Shown in pieces: positions 1 through 11,159 of a stretch of 27,750 nucleotides of DNA (positions are counted from its first letter, which is position 1; every line of letters starts with the position of its first letter). This DNA is from Terfezia claveryi (lineage: Eukaryota; Ascomycota; Pezizomycetes; Pezizales; Pezizaceae). The notes under the pieces are model-generated. The model did no database searches and was not told the DNA's origin. It saw only the letters and a program-made list of their open reading frames with translations. The translations under genes and the position numbers were made by a program. The stretch covers positions 1 to 27,750 of the forward strand of contig WHUX01000434.1 in NCBI GenBank assembly GCA_015179025.1. Direction: 5' to 3'.

Positions 1-1636
1 CACTTCATCTCCCGTGCTCAGCACGCCCACCACCGGCTTCCTATAAACCATAACCTCGCTAATTCCTACACTCGCCAGAATCCCAATCTCCCCCCCCATC
101 GCCGTAATCTCCGTCCACCCGCTAAGGATAACCGAGCCCATAGCTACATCACTCCCAACCTGCCGTATGTTCTCTTCAACTCCCATATCTGACGCAAGGA
201 TCTCAACTTCCACCTCCTCTCTCCCGTCTTCCGTGGCGCGGATGAGGCGTGTGTCCTCGACCATGACTACAGCGGTTGCTCCGTGGGGGACGGGGGCGCC
301 GGTGGTGATCCGCGCCACCTGGCCGGGGCGGAGCTGGGGAAGCTCGTCTCCTGGTGTGGGGGCAGCGTGGGAGACAGTAACAACAGGGTAGACACCCGGG
401 CCATCGCTGCCTACAACGGCGTATCCATCGACGATGCTAGCTCTGTATGCGGGGACGGGGACCGGGGCAGTGATATCGTGTACGACGACGTAGCCTATTA
501 GGGAGGGACCTACAGGGTGGGTGATGGTTTCTGGGGCGATTGGGGTGTGCGTGGAGATTAGGGAGTGGGCCTCCTCGACGGAGATCATGGGCCAGGGGGA
601 GCTGCGGAGGCGGCTGGGGACCGGCTCACCAGGATGAGTGGTTTGGGAGGGGGAAGGGTTGGTGTGCGGCTTGGGAGTATGGTGGTGATGATGGCCGCAG
701 GAGTGGTATCCGGGGGGTTTGGTGGTGCCTTCGGTGGTGAGGGTGGTGAGGGTGGTGTGGTGTGCATCTTGTTGTTGTGGGGCTGGTGGTGGGCTCTGCG
801 GGGTGAGCCCGGCGTCGATGGAGAGTTTTTGGAGGCCGCCGGAATGTAGCTTACGGGAGGACTGGAGGCCCACGGCTTGCATGCATGCGTGCGGGAGGAG
901 TTTGATTACTGCAGAGAGGTTCTCTACTGCGCCCTTTGGAGAGCCGGGGAGCGTTAGGATGATGGTGGAGTTGCGGGTGCCGGCTACGGGGCGGGACATG
1001 ACTGCGACTGCATATGGAGCGGGGAGTTGTTAGAGAGAGGATTGTATGCCTTTCGGGAAAAGGACGTACATGGCGTGATACTGAACGAAGCCGATAGCAT
1101 CGCATGCCTGTATTTCAGAATCTCACAGCTCAATCACTGAACCTCTCGATATCTGTTTCGTAAATGAATGTAGATATCTAGGAGAGCTGGAGCTTACACT
1201 AAACCCGATGCCTGTCTATGGAGAAGCTGCGATACCGCCTACGCACGGCAAAATTCAGCCAACCCATCAGCATCTCCTGCCATATCCATATCCAACTTCA
1301 TCACCACTCTTCACCACCCATGGGGGGGCGATATACTTCTGGCGTAACATCACTCTCATCAAACCCCGTCCCGCCACTAGTAACCACCAAGTTCATCCTC
1401 TCCCCCACGTCACGGCCATCTGTCCAGCGTTTGATGATCGACTGGATATCTTCGAAGTTATCCTTCACGATTTGCGTTGCGGCAACGACCCATTGCGATG
1501 CGGGGGTGGACTCGTTGGCGCTGGCGAAGGTATTGCGGAGGAGAGGGGTCGTGAGGTCTTCGGTTATGCCGGCGGAGGCGGTGGTGCTGACGATGAGGAT
1601 GCCGGCTTTGAGGCGAGTAGGGGGTGCGGAGGACAT
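1..1636 (-). CDS. cnxE: Gephyrin/CnxE-type molybdenum cofactor biosynthesis protein (C-terminus beyond the left edge)
   Basis: This protein adenylylates molybdopterin (Mog domain) and inserts molybdate (MoeA domain) to finish molybdenum cofactor in the cytosol. Exons on the minus strand are 1636-1337, 1238-1198, 1107-1070 and 1007-1 (continuing past the edge). Introns of 98, 90 and 62 nt have GT-AG ends, and the joined phase is correct down to base 1 (462 codons). The Mog domain shows TSGGTGF and DVTPE followed by AV, then GLVHAML and MSRPVAG. A low-complexity linker includes a His5 run. MoeA motifs follow: VDGYAV, TTGAPVPHGA, VVMVEDT, GVEENIRQVGSD and VLSTGDEV at the edge. The order Mog-MoeA matches animals and Aspergillus CnxE, not plant Cnx1. 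The start at 1636 gives the full Mog N-terminus. Two very small internal exons (41 and 38 nt) are easy to miss. Roughly the last 180 residues are probably outside the window. Confidence 0.93.
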
Positions 1637-2191
1637 GGGAGGTTGGGTGGGCAGATGACAACTGTGGTATATAAGGTGACAATTGGGGGTATATAAGATA
1701 TGTGTGAGGGGGTGGGTACGGAGTATAATGGGCCAATATAATGTAAAACAGGAGAGAACAGGGTGTGCAGTAGATACGAGTATGTATTTGTATGTATGTG
1801 TATATATATCTTGCGTGTGTTCCTGGAGAGCACGCTCCGTGGAGTTGTTTCTCCGTGGGGAAAGCCGTTGATGTATCGTTTACATGGCTGCGTTCCAATG
1901 CGGGGAAGCTGCTGCATGGTGGGGCAGAGGCAGAGAGGAGAGGCAGAGGGAGGCAGAGAGGAGAGGCAGAGGGATGCGTTTCTACCGATTGGTATTTTAC
2001 ACACCGTCGAGAGTACTATTTCTTCGTGATGCGATGTTGTATATATATACAACTGTGTACAGAATATACAGTGTGCACAGCCATACTGCCATACAGCCAC
2101 AAAGCCTCTCTGTTGCTGAGTGTTGCAAACAAACACCCCCCCCCCCCCCCCCACCACACACATCACACCCAAACACCCACCACACCAAACC
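1637..2191. promoter_or_regulatory. Divergent intergenic region between cnxE and the Nudix gene
   Basis: This 555-bp spacer separates two genes transcribed away from each other and so should hold both promoters. It contains several TATATA stretches (around 1670-1695, 1800-1808 and 2040-2050), an imperfect purine-rich tandem of GGCAGAG/GAGAGGCAGAG units at about 1922-1973, and a run of 17 C at 2136-2152 just upstream of the Nudix start. I see no convincing ORF or RNA gene in it. Assigning any of these as a functional element is inference. Confidence 0.5.
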
Positions 2192-3213
2192 ATGCCACCA
2201 TACACCCCCCTCGACCTCCTCAACCTGGGCGATGGCTTCCCCTCCGCATCCTCACACCCCTCCCTGTACTTCGAGACCCTTTCCACACTAACCCTCCTCG
2301 TCCACGAAACACATACCATCGGGTACCTCCTCCCCTCCATCGCCAGCACCGTGAGGAACCCCCACCTCTCCGGCCCGCACTGGTCCTCCAACGGCAATAC
2401 AATTACCCTGCAAGGCAGCACCGCCGAAGAACGCTCGTCCAACATCCACGCCACGCTCACTCTCTGGCGCGCGCAGCACCTCTTCCGCGTTCTCGACGGC
2501 TGGAGAGACGAGCTCTACGCCATGTACGCCCCACGTGGAGAGCTACTATTCACCATCGAGCGCAGCGCAGCTGCACTATTTGGGCTCGTCACCTACGGAG
2601 TCCATCTCACCGCATTTATCCGCGACCCAGCCTACCCGGGATGCCTAGCTCTGTGGATCCCAACTCGCTCCAGGACGAAAGCAACATACCCTGGTTACCT
2701 TGACAATACCGTCGCTGGCGGGATTGCTGCCGGATACACTGCCTTTGAGACCATCGTGAAGGAATGCGCCGAAGAGGCCTCTCTCCCCGAAGACCTAGTC
2801 AGTGAAAAAGTCAAATGCGTCGGTGCTATTAGTTACTTCTATGTTAGGAGTGAGGGCGCGGGCGGGGAGAGTGGGCTATTGCAGCCAGAGGTCCAGTACT
2901 GCTATGATCTGGATTTGAGCGATAGGAGAGATGTAGTTCCGAGGCCGTGTGATGACGAGGTGGAGGGGTTTGAGCTGTTGGGGGTGGAGGAGGTGAAGCG
3001 GAGGTTGGGGGAGGGGAAGTTTAAGCCGAATTGTGCGCTGGTGATATTGGTGAGAGGTGATTCTTTGGGGAGGGGGGTGTTACGGGCTAATAGTGGATGT
3101 GGATGATTTAGGACTTTTTTGTTCGACATAATATCCTCACACCTGAGAACGAGCCGCATTATCTGGAGATTGTGGCGAGGCTTCATAGGGCGTTTGAGTT
3201 CCCTCTGAGGTAA
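2192..3213 (+). CDS. DUF4743-Nudix hydrolase (Tnr3/Nudix 20-like)
   Basis: Two exons, 2192-3049 and 3112-3213, joined by a 62-nt intron (GTGAGA ... GATTTAG, branch GCTAAT), give 319 residues. I chose the ATG at 2192 (ACC ATG context), because the upstream in-frame ATG lies in C-rich leader. The N-terminal half (about 1-140) matches the DUF4743 helical region that precedes the Nudix fold in this family. A Nudix box lies at residues 176-198, with GG-I-A-A-G at its start and KECAEEASL in place of the usual REUxEExGU, as is usual in this subfamily. Exon 2 supplies the conserved tail with LTPENEP and a final FEFPLR. Related plant and yeast proteins hydrolyse oxidised or damaged thiamine diphosphate, and in S. 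pombe Tnr3 the domain is fused to thiamine pyrophosphokinase. No such fusion is seen here. The exact substrate is inferred. Confidence 0.9.
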
Positions 3214-3839
3214 ATAATAGCAGTTTCGAACCAAAGCATTTGGGTGGGCTGTTGTGATGTTTTATACTGGCGATGGGTTTCTTTGCTTTGCATTATACCA
3301 AATACCCCTCGAAACAAAGGGGAATGGGTGGTACTTGTGCGCAGACAATAATTGTTCTTTTCAAGATATATAATCAAAAAGGGGGTTTTTCGTGAAGGAA
3401 AAAAAAAGGGTTGTAGATACTCTACAGAGTATGGGTTGGCTTAATCCCATAGTTGTCTTTTAGATGGGGCTGGCTTGTTGAAGGGCTTTCTTTGTACAAA
3501 AGGAATAATAAGAAATGCTCCCTTCTAGATTTTGTGATGTAAAAGCAGTGACAAAAACGCCGTGTTGAGAGTGTTAAAAAAAAACATATGCAGAAAATCA
3601 TAAATATACAAGAAGCTGAAGAATGAACGGCGACGAGACGGCAGTCATCTTCAGCAATTTCGCCCTTCCCTTCTTAGCCCCTAAATCATCTGTCATACAG
3701 TGGAAAAGGAGACGTGGTATAGCAGAAGGAAGGAGACGTGGTATAGCAGAAGGAAGGACCCGTATTTCTGCTGTACACAGCCAGAGCTTGGGATAGCCCA
3801 GGGCTAACAATCCCCACTCTCCCCAGGAAAACCAAACGT
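3214..3839. other. Convergent 3' intergenic region with a 24-bp direct repeat
   Basis: This 626-bp AT-rich spacer lies between the ends of the Nudix gene (plus) and RPB8 (minus), so it should hold both 3' UTRs and poly(A) signals. The only clear structure is a 24-bp unit (core GAGACGTGGTATAGCAGAAG) repeated twice in tandem at 3706-3753. I see no supported gene in it. Confidence 0.5.
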
Positions 3840-4338
3840 CTACTTTTTCAACAAAAGCCAGATGTTATCCTGCCTCAAGTTCGAAAGCCGCTTATGCGGC
3901 CCCTCGAGGAACATCAGGAGGCCACCAAATGACGCATATACCTTACTATAGTATACAAGCATTAGAAACCTGATTCATTCATTCATTCACTTTCCCCCAA
4001 ACCAAACGCTGCAGAACTTACATATTCTCCCCACCCTCTTCGAACCTATACACCTTGCCATAACAAACATAGTCGAACCCATCCGCCAGGCTCCCGTCTC
4101 CTTCGACAACTTCCCTCCAGCCACCGGCCTCGTCGTCTTTCCTCCCATCGAGGCGGAGCGTCGTTGCGAGTACGAGCTGCAGTGTGTCGTCCTCAAAGCA
4201 CGGGAATAGAAAGTGGTGGATGTCGAGGTGGAAGGTGAGGTCGTCCCGTGAGGCGAAGATGCGCGAGACGCGGTCGTATTTGGCGCTGTTGATGGAGGTG
4301 ATGCGGAGGGTTTCGTCGAGAAGGAGGGAGTCGGACAT
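3840..4338 (-). CDS. rpb8: DNA-directed RNA polymerases I, II and III subunit RPABC3 (Rpb8)
   Basis: Rpb8 is a small OB-fold subunit shared by all three nuclear RNA polymerases. Two exons, 4338-4022 and 3945-3840, flank a 76-nt intron (GTAAGT ... CTATAG) and encode 140 residues, the usual size. The start at 4338 (CCACC ATG) gives the family N-terminus MSDSLLLDE; an in-frame ATG 57 nt upstream has no family support. Recognisable family blocks are the segment around KYDRVSRIFA, the HHFLFPC strand, the TLQLVLATTLRLDG segment, DYVCYGKVYRFEE at the exon boundary, and in exon 2 KVYASFGGLLMFLEGP followed by a C-terminal WLLLKK. It is divergent from CLP1 with 337 bp between the two starts. Nothing is broken. 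Confidence 0.95.
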
Positions 4339-4675
4339 GGTGGCGGGAGAAGTAAAAGCTGAAGGGTTACTAAGTGGCCGGTGGGGAAGGTGCAATGGAT
4401 GAATGTAATCGGGGAGATTAGTTGTATACGCCTCCCTCGCCTTGGATGTAGGTAGTACTGGGCTGTTGAAGAGGATTCAAAATATCAGGCCGCTGTGTAT
4501 GCGGCTCTGCGCGTTTGGCCGAGCATCTTAGGTAATTCGCGTACAGCGAATCCTTTCACTTACCCTCAACACTCAACGCCATCACCACCTCCACCTGCAC
4601 CAGAACCGCACCCACATAGACTCTACCACACGGTCCACAGCTGTACGTACACACCCCACAGGCGCGCCAGATGCA
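4339..4675. promoter_or_regulatory. Shared upstream region of RPB8 and CLP1
   Basis: These 337 bp lie between two divergent start codons and must carry both promoters. The CLP1-proximal part is rich in CCACC/CACC pyrimidine blocks, a common feature of fungal leaders. No clear TATA box is visible, as expected for housekeeping genes. Assignment as a bidirectional promoter rests on gene layout only. Confidence 0.5.
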
Positions 4676-6511
4676 ATGAGCGTCCCCGGATTGCAGCTCA
4701 CCGAGCTGAATGTCTGTCCGTCCTGCCGCAATTGCCATTGTCCATTGCCATCCCACCCAGAACATCCCCCCCCCCAAAGCTAACCAACCATATTTCATAG
4801 CAAAGTGAATCTGTCACGACCCATGAGCTCCCAAAAGGCTGTGAATGGCGCTTCGAAGTCGGCTTCAGCGAGTCCGTTGAGGTCAAGGTAACCCCACCCA
4901 CTCCAGCCAGTATCCATGCATCCATCCACCCATACATCCATCTCCATCTTCCTCCCCAATTGAATATTACATCCGCTCACCAGGCCCGCCCCCACCTAGA
5001 TCCTCTCCGGCACCGCTGAAATCTTCGGCACAGAGCTCCCCCTCGGGCACAAATACACCTTCACAGGCACCAAACTCTCTATCTACACGCACCACGGGTG
5101 TGTTCTCGAGTGTCGAGGGTCCCCTTCCGTCGAGTACACCGCGGAGGAGACGCCCATCCCCACGTATACCAACCTACACTTTGCGTTGTCCAAGCTGCGC
5201 CTGCAAGCCTCGGAACAGAATTCAACCCCAACCTCAACCCCCCCACCCGCTAGTGGCCCGCGGATGATGATCATCGGTCCCCTCGACGCAGGCAAAACCT
5301 CCCTTATAAAATTCCTCACGGGCTACGCAATCCGCCAGGGCGGAAAGCCATGTATAGTCAACCTTGACCCGCGGGAGGGAGTACTGAGTCTACCTGGGAC
5401 GCTGACTGCGACAACGTTCAGCACTATTATGGATGTAGAGGAGGGATTTGGAACGAGCCCTACCAGTGGACCGAGTTTGGTCCCCGTGAAGCTGCCGCTT
5501 GTGTATTATTATGGCTTTGAGAGCCCTGAGGCGAACCCAAGGTTGTACAAGAAACTTGTGTCGAGGATGGCGCTGGCAGTGATGAGTAGGTTGGGCGAGG
5601 ACACAGACGGTATACCCAGCCACCCAACCATCCATAAACAAATCGATATATTGATAAAAGCTAAGCTGATGTTGATTGGAATGCAGCACAATTCTCCGGT
5701 CTTCTAATCGACACCCCTCTCCAATTCTCTACACCCCAAAACTATGATCTAATCCAACATGCTGTTGCCGACTTCAGTGTTACCACACTCGTTGTCGTCG
5801 GTTCCGAGCGCCTCTACTCTGACATGCTGCGGCGCTACGACACCCCCACCACCAGCAGTATCTCCGTCGTGAAGATCCCGAAATCGGGTGGCTGTGTGGA
5901 TAGAGACGAGACGTTCTTGAAGCTCTCCCGTGCGAGGCAAGTTAAAGAGTATTTTTTTGGAGAGCCAAAGAGGACTTTGAGTCCATACACGATGACGGTG
6001 GAGTTTGGTCTGTTGAGGATCTTTAGGTTGAATGATTGTATGCTTCCTCTCGATGGTGTGGTGATATGAAGATGTAAGGTGGGGATGGGATATGCAGGTG
6101 CTGATAGGATAGGATACAGCGTCATCAATGAGCAATACCTCTCTTCTCCCCGGGGGCCTCGACGGCGTCGATCTTACCGCGAGACTACCATTACTGGAGA
6201 GGATTAATCCCCCGACAGCGATGCTTACACATTGCGTGCTTGCCCTGCTGCACTGCGATGTCGATGACCCAATTGATGTTATGGCTGAGGCGAGCGTAAT
6301 GGGGTTTGTTTATGTGTTAGTCCCCCCTCCATTTTTTTTTTGGGGGGGCACTTTATAGAAGCTAATGGGGGATGGGGATCCGGTGGACAGGGTTGATGTG
6401 GAAGAACAGAAACATAGAATGAAGATATTGGCGCCCGTGGCGGGGAGGTTGCCCAATAGGCCGTTGGTGGTGGGTATGTGGCCAGAGGCGACGGGGAGTT
6501 TGGTGGGGTAG
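4676..6511 (+). CDS. clp1: mRNA cleavage and polyadenylation factor CLP1
   Basis: CLP1 is a P-loop subunit of cleavage factor IA that bridges Pcf11 in pre-mRNA 3'-end processing. Six exons: 4676-4711, 4801-4887, 5000-5609, 5687-6037, 6120-6315 and 6391-6511, giving 466 residues in correct phase. The N-terminal domain has EWRFEVGFSESVEVK and ILSGTAEIFGTEL. The Walker A motif GPLDAGKTS is at about residues 134-142, followed by VNLDPREG and VKLPLVYYYG. Exon 4 has LLIDTPLQFS and SPYTMTVEFGLLRIFR. The end has MGFVYV then KILAPVAGRLP. Intron 4 (GTATGC ... ATACAG) and intron 5 (GTTAGT ... GGACAG, branch GCTAAT) restore frames that otherwise stop early. The donor of intron 1 (GTCTGT) is weak, so exon 1 carries the least certain boundary. 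Confidence 0.92.
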
Positions 6512-6540
6512 GCGCGGGGAGGGGTTTTACATATGTGGGA

Positions 6541-6582
6541 GGGGGGGGGGGTTTCTAGGGAGGTGAGGGTGTGGAAAATATG

Positions 6583-6619
<37 letters not shown>

Positions 6620-6632
6620 GATTGATTGATTG
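6541..6632. repeat. G11 tract and TTGA/GATT microsatellite just after CLP1
   Basis: A run of 11 G (6541-6551) is followed by about twelve copies of a 4-bp TTGA unit (6583-6632), interrupted once. It sits 30 bp past the CLP1 stop, probably in or after its 3' UTR, and marks the right edge of the compact gene block. Confidence 0.85.
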
Positions 6633-7635
6633 CATATATGCGGATGCAAGTGTACAAGTTGCAAATGGGATGAACAATGTGGAGATATCTGAATCCAAAT
6701 ATAAATATGGAAACCCTGCAATATAGTTCTCATATGTTACTACTCCATACATCCACCCATCTAGGCCTTTTTCCGAGTCTTTTTTTTTGCACCACCCCAA
6801 CCGCACCATAAAAGAGAGTATTTCTTTTTTTCATCAGCATTATTATAAGACTTGTATACAAAAAAAGCCCATCTCATCCATCAATCATGAGTAAATCACC
6901 ACCTTCCCCCCCCCCCCCACCCTTCCCATCACGAAGCTAATCACGAAATCATCTCCCTCCTCTTCAAGCGCCTGGCTGTCCGTAACTCACAGGGGAGCCG
7001 GCCGCGTCAAGCAGCGCAAAGTTGACAGTTCGAAAAGATTGAACTCAGGGTAAGGGCCGAGAACCTGACGATGCTTGCATCCGCCACATGTATATGTTAC
7101 ACATTAAAAAAACCACCCTGTACGCATGAACTGTCGATTTTTCCATGGTTTTTGAGGTCTTTTTGTCTCAGAACCCCCTAACTTTGTTGATCGGATTCCA
7201 TGACAGGGTCTATTCATCTAATTCTCCCAGAGACATGCCTTTCGGCCGTCCGCCTCCACGAATGGGTGTAATCCCATCAAACGCATCATTAGAGCCAAGC
7301 AGTAAAATGTGTAAATAAGGGCACTCGAATCTAGTGGGTCTCTCTTTATCTCCGCGAAAATCCGCTGTGCCATCTTCATATCGATTCCTCCGTAGACGGT
7401 CCGGTCCATCCATGACATACCTCGCAGCAAAAGTCCAGTTCTCGGGTTCACGTGATAAACGTGACTCCTGGAAGCCAATATAACAAGTCTACTGCATGAC
7501 CGTTCCGACAGGGGTTCCCCCGATGCAGGATGGCAGGGTATGCACATAGGCCGACTGGAGGTAAAAGAAAATTGTCAAGTTACTCGAACAACGAATCAGC
7601 ATGCTCCCCCGTCATCGGTTACCCATTTTCCTCTA

Positions 7636-7760
7636 CCTCTCCCAACAGGGTCAGTTAGCTCTTTGTGTACTGACCAGTTTCTACATACATCAATATTTTC
7701 GACTACACCTCCCAACAGGTCAGTTAGTCTTTGTGTACTGACTAGTTTCTACATACATCA
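7636..7760. repeat. Two-copy direct repeat of about 55 bp
   Basis: Copies at 7636-7692 and 7707-7760 share the blocks CTCCCAACAGG, GTCAGTTAG, CTTTGTGTACTGAC and AGTTTCTACATACATCA, with a few substitutions and small indels. The 14-bp spacer is unrelated. It is a local tandem duplication with no coding signal. Confidence 0.85.
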
Positions 7761-9403
7761 TGTTTGGGGTAGTATATGCGTCTCTGGTTTGTTGCCGGTT
7801 CGAGCGAGCATTACCCATGAATCGAGCAGGGGAGCCCTCAATCTTCCAATTATCCCGAGTACCCTGATGGCTGTCGTTCATGCCCCGTAGATGAGTTCGT
7901 AGAGCTCCGTAAGTCTGGCCAAGTAGGGCTGGTCGTCGACGAGCCAAAGGTGGAATCACTGAGGAATCTCAAATCATAGTTCGAAGCAATTGCAAAGTTC
8001 AGGGTAACCTTCGAAGATATATTCCAAACGGAATGCAGTAGAACCAACTCGGTAGGAACGAAATAGCACCCAATGGAACGTTTTGGAATGCCAAGAACGC
8101 CAAATCCTGAATCCTGGATGCTATATACACCCTTCTCCTTCTTCTTCCTTACAACCTCCAACAACGACCAAAGCATCACCAAACTCCACCAATATTCCCT
8201 ACGTTCACGATCAATACACCTTGCCCACTCACTAATAAGTATATAGCGGAAGCAAGTCCCATCGAAGTAGCCGGCAAGGCCGTCGGGAAGAGTATGGGGT
8301 TAACCCGGCCCCTAGGGTAGAAAGTCCTCTACCCCGATAGAAGGGCATCAATATGGGAACATCTTCCCCCCATAAGGAGGGTAGAGAAAGTCATCGATTA
8401 AAATACTATTGTTCCACTCCACATCTACTAATCAGTCTCCGGGAAATGTACCACAGATAGTCAGATAAATCCATACATCACCCCGAGTTAGCCTCGGCCC
8501 AAAGTGAGGAACTTGTGTCGACTATCTGATCCTCTGCACAGCTGGGTTACACTGAAACACATATATCTCCTCAGCTTGCTAGTCCAAGGGTACTCTAAAT
8601 TCTTATTGAATCGCCAGATAGGACCCACGTTTGAGTTTGTTGGCCATTAGGGAGATTGCAGCGAAGAAAGTACAATGTTAGCAGAGCGGCTGTACGTTTC
8701 AAAACAAGAGTATCATCCCTTCCGGGTATATGGGGTAGTATCACACCGCCCATTTCAGCTCCAAGCACAACTCGTTCTTCACAATGTGGGTCGGGTAAGC
8801 ACCGGCCTCGGCTGAATTAATACTAATATCAATGTGGCCGAGACCCCTACAGTCGAACCCACCAGAAACCTCATATCATCCCACCTCATCTTTGGGGTAA
8901 GTCTGCTAATCTTATTCGCTTGGTGATCAGAGTGTCAGCTGCTTATAAATCCGGCCCCAGCTGCAGTTGGGGGAACATTATAATCTCCCGGTGTCAGAAG
9001 CTCAGACGATTAGGCAAGCCCGTTTTCTCCTCTTAAGTTAGTCTCGTTGGCACGACCCCTCTTGTGCTCGAGCTTAATTTCAAGGTGCGGACCGCACCAT
9101 CAACGAATCCTGAGCCGCATTGTACAGCCTCAGAACCATGAACATTCGCTTTGGAATCAAACAGTGGTCCGCACTTCACATTGGGCCCTCCTCATGGCCG
9201 CACGGATGCATTTCTGTGGCCGCAAATACTTAATTGAACACTTGCCGGGCGTTCTATTAGTTCCCGTGCGAAAGAGATGTAACTGAATTTACGGATATAT
9301 ACCTATCCTTAGGGAGTTGTAACTGGACTAGAGGCGAGTACACTCCCTGCATCCATATTATTGTCCACTCCTGAGATCAGAGATTAGAGGTTACCCTGAC
9401 CTC

Positions 9404-9439
9404 GCGGAAATAGCGGAAATAGCGGAAATAGCGGAAATG
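9404..9439. repeat. 9-bp tandem repeat, four copies
   Basis: Four head-to-tail copies of GCGGAAATA (the last ends in G). The unit length equals the most common flanking direct-repeat length of the nearby micro-insertions, but I see no insertion motif here, so the match may be chance. Confidence 0.9.
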
Positions 9440-9956
9440 ATCACAACAGTAATGCGTCACGCATGACGTGCCCCAGTAATCGATCTTGACCCAATAGCAC
9501 TCAACTTCCCATCGGAACACCGGCAACAAAGGGTTGTCTCACCTTTGGTGGAAGCTCATGTGCAGTCATGGGGTTGACCTTGACAGCTTGGATTAGCTAG
9601 CTCACTTGAAAATTGTTCAGAACAGAGCCATCCAAGGGGTTGGAAAGACAAGGGATCTACCTACATTATCTCGCATGCTGAGACAAAAAGATAATGTACC
9701 TTGTTGAGAATTCGTCTCCCTGTTGCACATTTTTGAATCCCTGCGGATTCCTCTAGTTTCTTACCCCGTCGTTATGCAAGCGAGTATTTGAACCACTCTC
9801 GTTATATGAACCCGAACCACTGGCTTCGTCCTTGCTGGTGCAATGGATATTAGTCTTGTAACCGCTAATCTGAGTCTAAATGGATACTAATCTATAATAT
9901 GAAAACCCTGATAGAAACCCGAATCCGGATCCCTGAAGCGTAAGCGAACGTGCTGG

Positions 9957-9997
9957 AGAATGCATTCGTCTGGTTGGCAACCAGACTAAGAATGCAT
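9957..9997. mobile_element. Micro-insertion A: 23 bp between 9-bp direct repeats
   Basis: The direct repeat AGAATGCAT occurs at 9957-9965 and 9989-9997. Between them are 23 bp (9966-9988) that read GTCTGGTTG, one G, then CAACCAGACTA, a near-perfect inverted repeat. This looks like both ends of a short terminal inverted repeat joined with no interior. The exact 9-bp flanks suggest a target-site duplication. Confidence 0.75.
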
Positions 9998-10270
9998 GCA
10001 CAATTGGCTGGCAAGGCCTATTCTTACGCCACTTAAAAGTACACTTCAACGCCCGCCCCATATTGGCAAAAACGCCATGCGGCGCCACACCGCGACTAGT
10101 CTCATGCCAAGACTCTAGTCGATCGCATAGCTTCGCATTTGCTGGAGCACGAGGGTCAATACCTGCCCTGTGCTGAGGTAGTAAAAGTTTCGCCAGACTT
10201 TTTTCGCCCTTATAAATACGCACCTACATGCACGTTGTAACCATACTGATTTTAGCTGCGTTCGCCAACT

Positions 10271-10301
10271 TACCCCTTCACTGCCAACCAGACTACCCCT
10301 T
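10271..10301. mobile_element. Micro-insertion B: CCAACCAGAC between TACCCCTT repeats
   Basis: TACCCCTT is present at 10271-10278 and 10294-10301. The 15 bp between end in CCAACCAGAC, with TA belonging either to the insert or to the repeat. If TA belongs to the insert, as in the other copies, the true duplication is CCCCTT plus diverged bases. The element end matches the family; the repeat length is less certain here. Confidence 0.6.
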
Positions 10302-10419
10302 GAAAATACACGTACAGCTAGGGAAAGATCGCCCAGGACTAGTCTAGTTCTTAATATGACCACAGATGATGCAAATGGACGATGAGAATGGAGCGGATCC
10401 AAGCGAGCTGCATATGCGG

Positions 10420-10491
10420 GATATTTTTGATTACCATCCCATTTTTTTGATCACCGTCCAATTTTTTGATCTTTGATCACAGTCCAATTGG
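10420..10491. repeat. T-rich degenerate tandem repeat
   Basis: Three imperfect units of about 20-28 bp, each with a run of T, then TTGATNACNGTCC. The last unit carries an extra TTGATC. No coding potential is seen. Confidence 0.7.
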
Positions 10492-11103
10492 AAGCTTGCA
10501 CTATTTAGCAGCCGCCGTAGAAGCAGGCGACCAACCCACTATGTTAATGTGGTATATGGTCATATAATTTTTCTATCCCTGTTCCCAATCTAACCTGAGA
10601 TACAGCAAAGGGCGTTGTCACTTCTGTCTGGCAGGCACTGGCCTCTTCGTTGGAGTATCGGTAGCTCCCAGATACGTTCAATTATGAGGTGGACTACCCA
10701 GCGAACCAACCAGACCACCAACATCCACTTAGGGTCACGCAAGATATTTACTATGCAAGACCTGATGAATTCTGATAAATTTCGAGACTGTAGTCTCTCC
10801 CATGTGACAAGTCTTGAGACACACTAGGCACGTCTCACAAATCAAATACCTGGACACGACAAAACGATCTACTCGTGGCTAATTCAGGTCCATGGATCTG
10901 CTCTCCTTAATGCTACCTTCCAGCCAATGAGGTCAGGAGATCAATGACTCGTGGTACCTATGTACCTACAAGCCTAACCACATTACCTGTGTTAGGTACC
11001 TAGTCTGGCTTGTCGTGAAGCATTGCAAGGATAACAGCCAAATAAGGTGAGTCAGGGATTGGTGTGGCGCTTATTAATGAGAGTCGATAGCGGCCTTTTC
11101 GTT

Positions 11104-11140
11104 CCTAGCTGCTAGTCTCATGCCAAGACTACCTAGCTGC
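11104..11140. mobile_element. Micro-insertion C: 19 bp between 9-bp direct repeats
   Basis: CCTAGCTGC occurs at 11104-11112 and 11132-11140. The 19-bp insert (11113-11131) begins TAGTCT and ends AGACTA, so its ends are inverted repeats, with CATGCCA in the middle. The same interior with CTAGTCTCATGCCAAGACT is also present at 10096-10114, where flanking repeats are shorter (CTAGTC). It is a variant of the CAACCAGACTA family. Confidence 0.72.
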
Positions 11141-11159
11141 ATTTGTGTGGTTCTTTCGA

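Noticed and set aside
1564..2703. Two long overlapping frames, about 300 codons each, on opposite strands (minus 2460-1564 and plus 1792-2703)
   Set aside because: They run through the cnxE exon, the promoter repeats and the Nudix exon in wrong frames and show no motifs; the true exons explain the openness.
6040..6069. An apparent TGA stop in CLP1 after VVI
   Set aside because: A donor GTATGC at 6038 with acceptor at 6119 removes this stretch and restores the conserved order, so it is intronic.
7218..7547. 109-codon minus-strand frame, and others at 7850-8182 and 9876-10223
   Set aside because: No family signal and no supporting splice structure in a region full of decayed repeats.
7790..8860. 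tRNA-like B-box words (GGTTCGAG near 7798; TCGAACCC near 8851)
   Set aside because: No matching A box or cloverleaf pairing could be built around either.
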